The notes under the pieces: generated by a model | Database searches by the model: none | Seen by the model: only the letters and a program-made list of their open reading frames with translations | What the model was told of the DNA's origin: nothing | Translations under genes and position numbers: made by a program | Part shown: positions 18,772 to 26,871 of the stretch, piece by piece | How positions within the stretch are numbered: the stretch's first letter is position 1 | How the letters are laid out: each line of letters starts with the position of its first letter | Assembly: GCA_031253795.1 (NCBI GenBank) | Contig: JAIRVR010000025.1 | Span: forward strand, 1 to 64,000 | Reading direction: 5' to 3' | DNA: 64,000 bases | Source: Burkholderiaceae bacterium | GTDB lineage: Bacteria; Pseudomonadota; Gammaproteobacteria; Burkholderiales; Burkholderiaceae_C

Positions 18772-19493
18772 AGTTCCGTTGGTCCCATGCCGCCTGCACC
18801 GTGCTGGCGGTGGCGTCGGTGAGCGCCGTGCTCTCGGGCTGCGTCGCCCTGGTGGGCGGCAGCGCCGTGATGGCCGGCATGTCGGTGGCGGACCGCCGCA
18901 CCACCGGCACCCAGGTGGAAGACCAGGGCATCGAGCTGCGCTCCAACAACCGCATCAGCGAAACCATGGGCGACAAGGCCCATATCAACGTCACCAGCTA
19001 CAACCGCCAGGTGCTGCTGACCGGCGAGGCCGGCAACGAGGCTGACCGCCAGGCCATAGAAAGGCTGGTCCGCGAGCAGTCCACGGTGCGCCATGTCTTC
19101 AACGAAGTGGTGGTGGCGCCGTTCACCTCCACGCTGAGCCAGCGCTCCAAGGACGCCCTGATCACCACCCAGGTCAAGGCCAGCCTGCTCGACGCCAAGG
19201 ACATCCAGGCCTCGGCCTTCAAGGTCGTGACCGAGAACAAGGTGGTCTACCTGATGGGCCTGGTCACGCCGCGCGAGGCCAAGCGCGGCGCCGAGATCGC
19301 GCGCGGCATCAATGATGTGACCAAGGTGGTGCGCGTGCTCGAAGTCATTTCCGAGGACGAACTGGCGCGCATGCAGCCCCAGAACGCACCCGTGACCACG
19401 GACGATTCCAGCGCCGCTGCCGCCGCGGCCAGCCCCTCCGAAAGCAGCCTGGCGCCCCCCGCTGGAGGCGCCACGGCCACGCCGGTGAAGTAG
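18768..19493 (+). CDS. dolP: BON-domain outer-membrane lipoprotein DolP
   Basis: A 241-residue lipoprotein with lipobox VLSGC (Cys25) and two BON domains, about 60-125 (DKAHINVTSYNRQVLLTGEAGNEADRQAI) and 138-205 (VKASLLDAKDIQASAFKVVTENKVVYLMGLV). DolP sits at the division site and supports outer-membrane integrity. The homologue in E. coli has 191 residues; the extra length here is a low-complexity Ala/Ser/Pro tail after residue 205. It is translationally coupled to diaA and followed by a strong terminator. Confidence 0.92.
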   Translation: MKFRWSHAACTVLAVASVSAVLSGCVALVGGSAVMAGMSVADRRTTGTQVEDQGIELRSNNRISETMGDKAHINVTSYNRQVLLTGEAGNEADRQAIERLVREQSTVRHVFNEVVVAPFTSTLSQRSKDALITTQVKASLLDAKDIQASAFKVVTENKVVYLMGLVTPREAKRGAEIARGINDVTKVVRVLEVISEDELARMQPQNAPVTTDDSSAAAAAASPSESSLAPPAGGATATPVK

Positions 19494-19510
19494 GCCGGGC
19501 GCCCTCGATG

Positions 19511-19543
19511 AAAAAAAGCCGGAACATGTTCCGGCTTTTTTTC
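19511..19543. terminator. Bidirectional rho-independent terminator
   Basis: AAAAAAAGCCGGAA, CATG centre, TTCCGGCTTTTTTT. The stem has A and T flanks on both sides, so it can stop transcription from dolP on the plus strand and from the convergent 3-hydroxyisobutyrate-dehydrogenase-like gene on the minus strand. Confidence 0.92.
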
Positions 19544-19612
19544 ATGGTTGCCTGCCACGCCTCCTGCCGGCGCTCCCTGCAGGCCAGGGGCGCAGCGGAC
19601 AGGGCTGGCGGC

Positions 19613-20524
19613 TCAGGGCGTGAGCCGCTTGATCAGGCTGGAGGTGTCCCAGCGGCGGCCGCCCATTTGCTGCACATCGGCATAGAACTGGTCGACCAGG
19701 GCCGTGACGGGCAGGCGCGCGCCATTGCGCTGTGCCTCGGCCAGGACCAATCCCAGGTCCTTGCGCATCCAGTCCACGGCAAAGCCGAAGTCGAATTTCC
19801 CCTGGACCATGGTGGGGCCGCGGTTGTCCATCTGCCAGCTCTGGGCCGCGCCTTTGCCGATGACCTCGAGCACGCGCGGCATGTCCAGGCCCGCGCTCTG
19901 TCCGAAGGCGATGGCTTCGGACAGAGCCTGGACGAGGCCGGCGATGCAGATCTGGTTGACCATCTTGGTCAGTTGGCCGGCGCCGCTCTCGCCCATCAGG
20001 GTGCAGGCGCGCGAAAACGCCATGGCCACGGGCTGCAGGGTGGCGAAGGCGGCCTCGTCGCCGCCGCACATCACGGTGAGCTGGCCGTTCTGGGCACCCG
20101 CCTGGCCGCCCGAGACCGGGGCGTCGATGAATTGCAGGCCCAGGGCCAGGCCGGCCGTGTGCAGCTCGCGGGCCACCTCGGCCGAGGCCGTGGTGTGGTC
20201 GGCGAAGATGGCGCCACGCCGCATGCCGGCGAAGGCGCCGTCGGGTCCCAGCACCACGGAGCGCAGATCGTCGTCATTGCCCACGCAGCACAGCACGATG
20301 TCGGCGCCGGCCACGGCTTCGCGCGGCGTGGCCGCATGGCCTCCGTTGAACTCCTCGCACCAGGCCCTGGCCTTGGCCGGCGTGCGGTTGTAGACCGTGA
20401 CGCGGTGGCCGGCCGCAGCCAGGTGGCCGGCCATGGGATAGCCCATGACGCCCAGCCCGAGGAAGGCGACGGAGACAGGTGGGGTGTCCGCATAGCTGCG
20501 GGCGGCGATGGAGGAGTCGGACAT
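19613..20524 (-). CDS. 3-hydroxyisobutyrate dehydrogenase-family NAD(P) oxidoreductase
   Basis: A 303-residue beta-hydroxyacid dehydrogenase. The dinucleotide motif is AFLGLGVMGYPMAGHLAAAG (about 19-38), the substrate-site sequence is DAPVSGGQAGAQNGQL, and the catalytic Lys lies in GAGQLTKMVNQICIAG. Family members include 3-hydroxyisobutyrate, tartronate-semialdehyde and succinic-semialdehyde reductases; which one this is cannot be told from sequence alone. The ATG at 20524 is used because the 20740 start adds a disordered leader. It stands alone, 112 bp downstream of pilU on the same strand. Confidence 0.88.
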   Translation of the reverse strand: MSDSSIAARSYADTPPVSVAFLGLGVMGYPMAGHLAAAGHRVTVYNRTPAKARAWCEEFNGGHAATPREAVAGADIVLCCVGNDDDLRSVVLGPDGAFAGMRRGAIFADHTTASAEVARELHTAGLALGLQFIDAPVSGGQAGAQNGQLTVMCGGDEAAFATLQPVAMAFSRACTLMGESGAGQLTKMVNQICIAGLVQALSEAIAFGQSAGLDMPRVLEVIGKGAAQSWQMDNRGPTMVQGKFDFGFAVDWMRKDLGLVLAEAQRNGARLPVTALVDQFYADVQQMGGRRWDTSSLIKRLTP

Positions 20525-20636
20525 GGGGGATTCCTGAGGGGTGGTGGGAGCGGGTGGCGCAGGGGCGCGTGCGGCGCGGCCCTGGAAGGAGCCGGTTGCC
20601 CGGCTCGCAGCGCGCGAAGTCCGTGGGGGTGCGCGT

Positions 20637-21773
20637 TCAGACGATGGCGAAATGCTCGGTGCCGGCCGCAAGGTCCAGCGACTTGGCGCGCTGGCTGCCC
20701 AGCTTGATCTGCAGCCGCAGGTCGTTGACCGAGTCGGCATTGCGCAGCGCGTCCTCGTAGGTGATGAGATTGGATTCGAAGAGGTCGAACAAGGCCTGGT
20801 CGAAGGTCTGCATGCCCAGGTTGCGGCTCTTCTTCATGATTTCCTTGATCTCGGTGACCTCGCCCTTGAAGATCAGGTCGGCGATCAGCGGCGTGTTCAG
20901 CATCACCTCGATGGCGGCCACGCGGCCCTTGCTGTCCTGCTTGGGGATGAGGCGCTGGGACACCATGGCACGCAGGTTCAGCGACAGGTCCATGAGCAAC
21001 TGGGGCCGGCGTTCCTCGGGGAAGAAGTTGACGATGCGGTCCAGCGCCTGGTTGGCGCTGTTGGCGTGCAGCGTGGCCAGGCACAGGTGGCCGGTCTCGG
21101 AGAAAACGATGGCGTGCTCCATGGTTTCGCGGTCGCGGATTTCTCCCATGAGGATGACGTCGGGTGCCTGGCGCAGCGAATTCTTGAGCGCGGCCTCCCA
21201 GCTGTCGGTGTCCAGTCCCACCTCGCGCTGCGTGACCACGCAGTTCTTGTGGGGGTGGACGAATTCGATGGGGTCCTCCACGGTCACGATGTGGCCCTGG
21301 GAGTTTTCATTGCGCCAGTCCACCATGGCGGCCAGGGTGGTGGACTTGCCCGAGCCCGTTGCACCGACCAGGATGCACAGGCCGCGCTTGGTCATGGTCA
21401 CTTCCTTGAGGATCTGTGGCACGCCCAGGCTGTCGATGGTCGGCAGAGCCACGGGAATGGTCCGCAGCACCATGCCCACGCGGCCTTGCTGGATGAAGGC
21501 GTTGACGCGGAATCGCCCTATGCCGGCCGGCGAGATCGCGAAGTTGCACTCCTTGCTGCGTTCGAAGTCGGCGATCTGCCGGTCGCTCATGATAGAGCGC
21601 GCCAGCGTCAGCGTGTGCACGGCGGCCAGGGGCTGGGGCGAGACCTTGGTGATCTTGCCGTCGATCTTGATCGCGGGCGGGAATTCCGCGGTGATGAACA
21701 GGTCGCTGCCATTGCGGCTGACCATGAGCTTGAGCAAGTCGTTGATGAACTTGCTGGCCTGATCTCTTTCCAT
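20637..21773 (-). CDS. pilU: Twitching-motility retraction ATPase PilU
   Basis: A 378-residue PilT-family hexameric ATPase. It has Walker A GATGSGKSTT (near residue 133), the Asp box TVEDPIEFVH, Walker B DVILMGEIRD and the His box TGHLCLATLHANSANQ. The PilT-specific AIRNLIRE motif is replaced by LIADLIFKGE, and the C-terminus extends to FDLFESNLITYEDALRNADS..., both PilU traits. PilU is a PilT-dependent accessory motor at the inner face of the type IV pilus. The start at 21773 is ATG. A cyclic-nucleotide-domain gene lies between it and pilT. Confidence 0.93.
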   Translation of the reverse strand: MERDQASKFINDLLKLMVSRNGSDLFITAEFPPAIKIDGKITKVSPQPLAAVHTLTLARSIMSDRQIADFERSKECNFAISPAGIGRFRVNAFIQQGRVGMVLRTIPVALPTIDSLGVPQILKEVTMTKRGLCILVGATGSGKSTTLAAMVDWRNENSQGHIVTVEDPIEFVHPHKNCVVTQREVGLDTDSWEAALKNSLRQAPDVILMGEIRDRETMEHAIVFSETGHLCLATLHANSANQALDRIVNFFPEERRPQLLMDLSLNLRAMVSQRLIPKQDSKGRVAAIEVMLNTPLIADLIFKGEVTEIKEIMKKSRNLGMQTFDQALFDLFESNLITYEDALRNADSVNDLRLQIKLGSQRAKSLDLAAGTEHFAIV

Positions 21774-21874
21774 TGCTTTTCTCCCGTGCCATGCGCGCTG
21801 TGTGCGGCGACGCCAGTGTGGTTGCGGGCGCCTCATCGCCCGGCAGGCGTCCCCTACTGGACGCCCCGCGGGTG

Positions 21875-22510
21875 CTAAGTATGCTGCTCTTCGCCCAGGC
21901 GCACGCTGATGGCGCGCAGCCGGAAGGACAATTTGCGTGCCAGCAGGGCCATCAGCTTGGCGGCCAGCGGGGCATTCTTGACCATCATCTCGTCGAGCGC
22001 CTCGGCGCTGAGCACGCCGATCTCGCAGTCGGTGAGCGTGGTGCAGCTGGAAAAGCGCGGGCCGCCATCCAGCAGGGACATCTCGCCCAGCAGGTCGCCG
22101 GGGCGGGTCTGGGCCAGCCGCATGCGCTCGCCCCAGGGCTGCTGGCGCTCCACGGCGATCTGGCCCGAGAGCACCACGGCCATGAAGCTGCCGTTCTCGT
22201 CCTGGCGTATCACGTCACGCTGCGGGGCGATGGCGGCAAAGCTGAAATACTCGCCCAGCTGCTGCAGGCTGGGGCTTTCGAGCTGGCCCAGGTAGCGGTC
22301 ACGCTCCCAAAGCTGGGCCAGCTGGGCACCGCCGGCGCGCTGGGGCAGCCGCGTGGCCCCGACCTCGATGGCGCGCGCCTCCCAGGGAACGGGTGGCGTG
22401 TGCGGGTCCAGAAAGCCGTGCGCGGCCAGCGTTGTCGTGAAAAAGGCCGATTCCGGCGAGGAGCCCGGAGGCTGTTCGCCGGAGCGCAGCATGCGGAAAA
22501 GACTTTTCAC
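21875..22510 (-). CDS. Cyclic-nucleotide-binding-domain protein between pilT and pilU
   Basis: A 211-residue protein with an N-terminal 85-residue region of unknown type, then a CRP-like beta-roll (about 90-200). SFMAVVLSGQIAVERQQPWGE, the phosphate-cassette region RPGDLLGEMSLLDGGPRFSSCTTLTDCEIGVL and a C-terminal helix are visible. No DNA-binding helix-turn-helix follows, so it is not a transcription factor. The start is GTG 22510 with GAGG upstream, 19 bp after pilT. Its place inside the pilus-motor operon suggests ligand control of retraction, which is inference. The ligand could be cAMP or c-di-GMP. Confidence 0.82.
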   Translation of the reverse strand: MKSLFRMLRSGEQPPGSSPESAFFTTTLAAHGFLDPHTPPVPWEARAIEVGATRLPQRAGGAQLAQLWERDRYLGQLESPSLQQLGEYFSFAAIAPQRDVIRQDENGSFMAVVLSGQIAVERQQPWGERMRLAQTRPGDLLGEMSLLDGGPRFSSCTTLTDCEIGVLSAEALDEMMVKNAPLAAKLMALLARKLSFRLRAISVRLGEEQHT

Positions 22511-22529
22511 ACCAGACCCCTCGTGTCCA

Positions 22530-23573
22530 TCAGCCCGGGAAATTGTCGGGAATCTTGGCCTTGCTGCGTGCCTCGGCAGGGCTGATCAGGTTGCGGCGCA
22601 CCAGGTCGGTGAGGTTCTGGTCCAGTGTCTGCATGCCCACGTTCTGGCTGGTCTGGATGGTGGAATACATCTGGGCCACCTTGGCCTCGCGGATCAGATT
22701 GCGGATGGCGCTGGTGCCCAGCATGATCTCGTGGGCCGCGATACGGCTCTGTCCATCCTTGGTCTTGCACAGCGTCTGCGAAATCACGGCCTGCAGCGAT
22801 TCGGAGAGCATGGCGCGCACCATTTCCTTTTCCTCGGCCGGGAAGACGTCAATGATACGGTCAATGGTCTTGGCCGCGCTGGATGTGTGCAGGGTGCCGA
22901 ACACCAGGTGGCCGGTTTCGGCGGCCGTCATGGCCAGGCGTATGGTTTCCAGGTCGCGCATTTCACCGACCAGGATGGCGTCCGGGTCCTCGCGCAGCGC
23001 CGAGCGCAGGGCTGCCGAGAACGATTGCGTCATCGGCCCGACCTCGCGCTGGTTGATCAGGCATTTCTTGGAGTCGTGCACGAATTCGATGGGGTCTTCC
23101 ACCGTCAGGATGTGGCCGTACTCGGTTTCGTTGAGATGGTTGACCATGCCGGCCAGGGTGGTGGACTTGCCCGAGCCCGTGGGCCCCGTCACCAAGACCA
23201 GGCCGCGCGGCTTGAGGGCCAGGTCACCGAAGATCCTGGGCGCGTTGAGCTGCTCCAGCGTGAGGATCTTGCTGGGAATGGTCCGGAACACGGCGGCCGC
23301 GCCGCGGTACTGGTTGAAGGCGTTGACCCGGAAGCGCGCCAGGCCCTCGATCTCGAACGAGAAGTCGACCTCCAGGAATTCCTCGTAGGCCTTGCGCTGG
23401 GTGTCGGTCATGATGTCGTAGACCATGGCATGCACCGTCTTGTGGTCCAGCGGATCCACGTTGATGCGGCGCACGTCGCCATGGACGCGGATCATGGGAG
23501 GCAGCCCTGCGGACAGGTGCAGGTCGGAGGCCTTGTTCTTGACGCTGAATGCCAGCAGCTGGGTGATGTCCAC
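22530..23573 (-). CDS. pilT: Type IV pilus retraction ATPase PilT
   Basis: A 347-residue protein nearly identical in layout to known PilT (about 345). It has Walker A GPTGSGKSTT near 133, ILTVEDPIEFVH, Walker B DAILVGEMRDLETI, the His box TGHLVFGTLHTSSAAKTIDRIIDVFP, and the PilT-specific AIRNLIREAKVAQM. The motor depolymerises pili for twitching. The start is GTG at 23573 with GAGGGA about 4 bp upstream. It is divergent from yggS, with starts 35 bp apart, the common proteobacterial arrangement. Confidence 0.96.
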   Translation of the reverse strand: MDITQLLAFSVKNKASDLHLSAGLPPMIRVHGDVRRINVDPLDHKTVHAMVYDIMTDTQRKAYEEFLEVDFSFEIEGLARFRVNAFNQYRGAAAVFRTIPSKILTLEQLNAPRIFGDLALKPRGLVLVTGPTGSGKSTTLAGMVNHLNETEYGHILTVEDPIEFVHDSKKCLINQREVGPMTQSFSAALRSALREDPDAILVGEMRDLETIRLAMTAAETGHLVFGTLHTSSAAKTIDRIIDVFPAEEKEMVRAMLSESLQAVISQTLCKTKDGQSRIAAHEIMLGTSAIRNLIREAKVAQMYSTIQTSQNVGMQTLDQNLTDLVRRNLISPAEARSKAKIPDNFPG

Positions 23574-23608
23574 GGATCCCTCGGTCGTTTGGTACGCTGG
23601 CGGTCATT

Positions 23609-24337
23609 ATGACGACGATTGAAAACAAGCTTCAACAGATTCGCGAGCGGATGGCCCATGCCTGCGGCCAGGCCGGTCGCCCGGCTGCGGACGTCCAGCT
23701 GCTGGCCGTCTCCAAGACCTTTGGCGCCGATGCCGTGCGCGAGGCCGTGCTGGCCGGCCAGCGCAGCTTCGGCGAGAACTACATCCAGGAGGCGGTGGAA
23801 AAGATCGCCGCCGTGCGCGCCATGGGCCTGGCGGGCGGGCAGGACCTGCAGTGGCACTGCATAGGCCCCATCCAGAGCAACAAGACCCGGCTGGTGGCCG
23901 AGCATTTCGACTGGGTCCAGACCGTGGACCGCCTGAAGATCGCCGAGCGCCTGTCCGCCCAGCGCCCCGAGGGCCTGGCGCCGCTGCAGGTCTGCATACA
24001 GCTGAACGTGGATGGCGGCGAGACCAAGGCCGGCGTGCCCGTGGAACAGGCCCTGGATCTGGCGCGCGCCATCGTGGCCCTGCCGCGACTGGTGCTGCGC
24101 GGCGTCATGAGCATTCCCGACGAGGCGGCTGGCTTCGAGGCGCAGCGCGCGTTGCACCGGCGGGCCACCGATGCCTTCGAGGTATTGCGTGCCAGCGGCC
24201 TGCCGGGACTGGAGCACCTGGACACGGTATCCATGGGCATGACGGGCGACCTGGAGGCCGCCGTGGCGGCCGGCTCGACCATGGTGCGCGTGGGCAGCGG
24301 CATCTTCGGGCAGCGCGAGAAAAGAATCACCCCCTGA
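23609..24337 (+). CDS. yggS: YggS/PLPBP pyridoxal-phosphate homeostasis protein
   Basis: A 242-residue single-domain PLP carrier of the alanine-racemase-like fold. PLP-binding Lys36 is in LLAVSKTFGA, with FGENYIQEA, WHCIGPIQSNKTR and LSMGMTGDLEAAV-type C-terminal phosphate-binding sequence (VSMGMTGDLEAAVAAGSTMVRVGSGIFG). It maintains PLP pools rather than catalysing a reaction. The stop codon TGA at 24335-24337 is itself part of the dispersed repeat copy that follows. Confidence 0.95.
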   Translation: MTTIENKLQQIRERMAHACGQAGRPAADVQLLAVSKTFGADAVREAVLAGQRSFGENYIQEAVEKIAAVRAMGLAGGQDLQWHCIGPIQSNKTRLVAEHFDWVQTVDRLKIAERLSAQRPEGLAPLQVCIQLNVDGGETKAGVPVEQALDLARAIVALPRLVLRGVMSIPDEAAGFEAQRALHRRATDAFEVLRASGLPGLEHLDTVSMGMTGDLEAAVAAGSTMVRVGSGIFGQREKRITP

Positions 24338-24480
24338 GCCGCTGCGCGGCTTCCTCGCATGGCTCGGCGCCTCTCCGGCCGCTGCGCGAGGGAGGGGGGC
24401 GTACGGGCTGCCGGCGACACTTCGGTGGGGGCGGCCGGCACAGGCCCTTGCTCGGTGTCGCCGACTGGGGCCGTTGCACC
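24330..24480 (+). repeat. Dispersed intergenic repeat, copy A
   Basis: This is one of three related elements (others at 26674 and 44916). All begin CCCCCTGAG(T/C)CGC, pass through a GC hairpin ending GGGAGGGGGGCG, then CGACAC..TCGGTG.GGGCGG, a GCCGGC core and GGCCCTT.CTCGGTGTC. Copy A also has the TACGGGC..CCGG segment and ends CCGTTGCACC. CGGCGACAC near 24412 pairs with GTGTCGCCG near 24456, giving a large hairpin. It fills the gap between yggS and a convergent receptor gene, so it could act as a terminator. Confidence 0.7.
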
Positions 24481-24523
24481 CTGAACGGGCGTTTCCAGGC
24501 AGGCCTGCCGACGCTTGCTTCGC

Positions 24524-25783
24524 TCAGCGTGCATTCGGGCGCTTCATCTGGCATTCGCTGGGCAGTTCCACCTGCTCGGGCGTGTAGACGGCATCGGTGC
24601 GAAAGCCGTAGTTCGTGCCCTCCCATCCGGCCTTGACGGCCTTGCCGTCCACGGGTGCGATGGTATTGACCACCTGGGGCAGCAGCAGCTGGTGGTCCCT
24701 GGCGCGCATGCGCACGGGGCCGACCACGCTGTCCATCTGCAGGTCTTCGAGGGCCAGGGCGATTTTCACGGGTTCGACCGAGCGGGCCTTGGCCATGGCG
24801 GCGGCCAGCATGCGCGGCACCAGGTCCATGCGCGGCGCGAGGAAGTCCTTGCCCATGCGTGCCTTGTATTCGCGGGCGCGCGCATCGGCCTGGGGACGGT
24901 CGGCCTGGCCCGGATGCCATTCGGCCACCCAGGTCAGCTGGCCTATGCGGGTCTGGGCGAACGAGGTCACCGTGCCCGGCATGCCGCCCGCGCTGTGGTT
25001 GAAATAGCGCAGGTCATAGCCCGCATCGCTGGCAGACTTGAGCAGCAGGGTCAGGTCCTGGCCCCAGTTGCCCGTGATCACCGAGTCCGCGCCGCTTTCC
25101 CTGATCTTGGCCACATAGGGCGCGAAGTCCTTGACCCGGCCTATGGGGTGCAGCAGCTCGCCCGTGAACTGGATGTCGGGCCGGGCCGTGCCCACCAGCT
25201 GTCGCCCATAGCTGGCCCATTGCTTGCCGTGGGCATAGTCCTGGTTGAGCAGGTAGATCTTCTGGATGGACGGCTGGGTCTTGATGTAGCTGGCGATGGC
25301 CTGCATGCGCATGGCCGTGTTGGCATCGAACATGAAATGCCAGAAGCTGCAGGCCTTGCCCGTCAGCTCGGGGTCGATCGAGGAGTGGTTGAGCACCAGC
25401 ACCTCCTTGCCCGGATTGCGCTGGTTGTGGCGCGAGGCGGCCTGCACCAGGGCCGCCACCACGGACGAGCCCGAGCCGCCCGTGACCACCACGCGCGCGC
25501 CCTGGTCGATGGCGGCCTGCAGTGCGGCCTGGCTTTCCTGGGCCGACAGCTTGCTGTCGAACTGCAGCAGCTGCAGCCTGGTGCCGTTGAACAGGCCACC
25601 CTTGGCGTTCACGTCCTCGACGGCGTACTGCACATGGTCGCGCATCAGCTCGCCCGTGCTGACGAAGGGACCCGACAGCGGGTCGATGAAGGCGATCTTG
25701 AAGGTCTCTCCGCCCTGGGCGTGGGCGGTTTGGCCGCACAGCAGGGCGGCGGCGAGGGCGGCAAGGCCGGGGCGGATGGGCAT
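24524..25783 (-). CDS. Branched-chain-amino-acid-type ABC substrate-binding protein
   Basis: A 419-residue periplasmic receptor of the LivK/LivJ (Peripla_BP_6) type. The signal peptide is MPIRPGLAALAAALLCGQTAHA, cut before QGG. It continues with FKIAFIDPLSGPFVSTGE, VVTGGSGSSVVAALVQAAS and VLNHSSIDPELTGKACSFWHFMFDAN, a region often seen in receptors for aromatic or fatty acids. No LIV permease or ATPase genes are in the window. It is 21 bp downstream of the TetR gene on the same strand, so it likely shares its promoter and control. Confidence 0.88.
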   Translation of the reverse strand: MPIRPGLAALAAALLCGQTAHAQGGETFKIAFIDPLSGPFVSTGELMRDHVQYAVEDVNAKGGLFNGTRLQLLQFDSKLSAQESQAALQAAIDQGARVVVTGGSGSSVVAALVQAASRHNQRNPGKEVLVLNHSSIDPELTGKACSFWHFMFDANTAMRMQAIASYIKTQPSIQKIYLLNQDYAHGKQWASYGRQLVGTARPDIQFTGELLHPIGRVKDFAPYVAKIRESGADSVITGNWGQDLTLLLKSASDAGYDLRYFNHSAGGMPGTVTSFAQTRIGQLTWVAEWHPGQADRPQADARAREYKARMGKDFLAPRMDLVPRMLAAAMAKARSVEPVKIALALEDLQMDSVVGPVRMRARDHQLLLPQVVNTIAPVDGKAVKAGWEGTNYGFRTDAVYTPEQVELPSECQMKRPNAR

Positions 25784-25804
25784 GTGGTGTCTCCAGTCAG
25801 GGGG

Positions 25805-26542
25805 TCAGGCCGTGCCGGGTGATTCGGCGGCGGGCCGGCTGCGCCGTGCAGGCGTTTTTTTCGGGGGGGATGCGGCCGGGGCCTTGCGCACCCTGGCGGC
25901 GGATGCCCTGGCCGGCACCTGCCGCAGGCCGAGCACGCGGCTGGCCAGCGTGGTCAGCTCGGCCACCATCTCGGCCGTGCCCAGGCGCCCTGCGGGCCGG
26001 TACCAGTTGTAGAGAAAGCCCGGCAGGCTGCAGGCGGCCTGTGCGGCGATGCGGGTCTCGTGGAAATCGAAGTGGCCGCTGGCGCGGCCCTGTTCCAGCA
26101 GCTCGCAGAACTGCCGGTAGAACTGGCGGGTCAACGTGCGCGAGGCCTTCAGGTAGGCCGGGCTGAAGGCCTGGGGTTCGCGGTAGGGAAAGAAGGCCGC
26201 CGGGTAGTGGGCAATGGTGGCCGCGATCAGGCGCTGCAGGCCGTCCACGGCCTTTTCGTGGGCGGGGCGCGGGTCGTCGGCCGCGAAGTCCAGCACCGTG
26301 AAGCAGGCCTGGGTGGGCGCCCAGCACAGGGTCTCGAAGATCTCCTGCTTGTTGCGGAAGTAGTAGTAGACGAAGGGCTTGGTCACACCCAGGGCCTGGA
26401 CGATCTGTTCCATCGTGGTGCTGGCATAGCCGTTGCGGTCGAACAGGGTCTCGGCGGCCTTGAGGATGCGCTCGCGCTTTTCGTCGGAGCCTGCCGTGGG
26501 AAGGCGCTGGCGGCCGCGCGGGGTGACGGGGGGCTTGGGCAT
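25805..26542 (-). CDS. TetR-family regulator
   Basis: A 245-residue repressor with the TetR N-terminal domain KRERILKAAETLFDRNGYASTTMEQIVQALGVTKPFVYYYFRNKQEIF (about 22-70), including the helix-turn-helix. The long C-terminal ligand domain ends in a basic Ala/Pro/Lys tail (PAASPPKKTPARRS). Upstream, two TACC-N4-GGTA palindromes make autoregulation likely. It leads the receptor gene and is divergent from an acyl-CoA ligase and carboxylase, so an acyl-CoA or carboxylic acid effector is a reasonable inference. Confidence 0.9.
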   Translation of the reverse strand: MPKPPVTPRGRQRLPTAGSDEKRERILKAAETLFDRNGYASTTMEQIVQALGVTKPFVYYYFRNKQEIFETLCWAPTQACFTVLDFAADDPRPAHEKAVDGLQRLIAATIAHYPAAFFPYREPQAFSPAYLKASRTLTRQFYRQFCELLEQGRASGHFDFHETRIAAQAACSLPGFLYNWYRPAGRLGTAEMVAELTTLASRVLGLRQVPARASAARVRKAPAASPPKKTPARRSRPAAESPGTA

Positions 26543-26581
26543 GCGGAAAATCTCGTGTCGCGTCTGTGGCAGCGATGGTTA

Positions 26582-26593
26582 TACCAATGGGTA
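26582..26593. promoter_or_regulatory. TetR operator candidate 1
   Basis: TACCAATGGGTA, arms TACC and GGTA around a four-base centre, with a flanking A/T. It lies 40 bp upstream of the tetR start. The matching box at 26603 is 21 bp away centre to centre, i.e. two helical turns, as for cooperative binding of two dimers on one face. Confidence 0.6.
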
Positions 26594-26602
26594 GCAATGT
26601 TC

Positions 26603-26614
26603 TACCGGCGGGTA
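26603..26614. promoter_or_regulatory. TetR operator candidate 2
   Basis: TACCGGCGGGTA, arms identical to operator 1 (TACC/GGTA) with a different centre. It runs into GGTATATATT, the AT-rich stretch that probably contains a -10 element. Together the two boxes could control both the tetR-receptor transcript and the divergent ligase-carboxylase transcript. Confidence 0.6.
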
Positions 26615-26673
26615 TATATTTGCAAGACGCCGATCCGGAAAACAGATCAAGGCTATCCCTAGGAACGACGGCA

Positions 26674-26809
26674 CCCCCTGAGTCGCCTCGCGCCTTCCCG
26701 TTGCACGGCGCCCCCTCTCTCACTTCGCGGGAGGGGGGCGACACCCTCGGTGCGGGGCGGCGCGGCCGGCCCGGGCCCTTCCTCGGTGTCCCTGGGCTGG
26801 GCCGCGCCT
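26674..26809 (+). repeat. Dispersed intergenic repeat, copy B
   Basis: The second copy: CCCCCTGAGTCGC, then GCCCCCTCTC facing GGAGGGGGGC (about 26709-26738), CGACACCCTCGGTGCGGGGCGG and GGCCCTTCCTCGGTGTCCCTGGG. It lacks the 13-bp TACGGGC..CCGG segment of copies A and C. It occupies most of the 329-bp gap between tetR and the divergent ligase gene, downstream of the operators, so it becomes part of the ligase mRNA leader if transcription starts near the operators. Confidence 0.7.
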
Positions 26810-26871
26810 GATTGATGGGTTGGAGGCGATATGTCGAGCAACGCGCAATAAATAGAGCCAAGGAGACAAGC

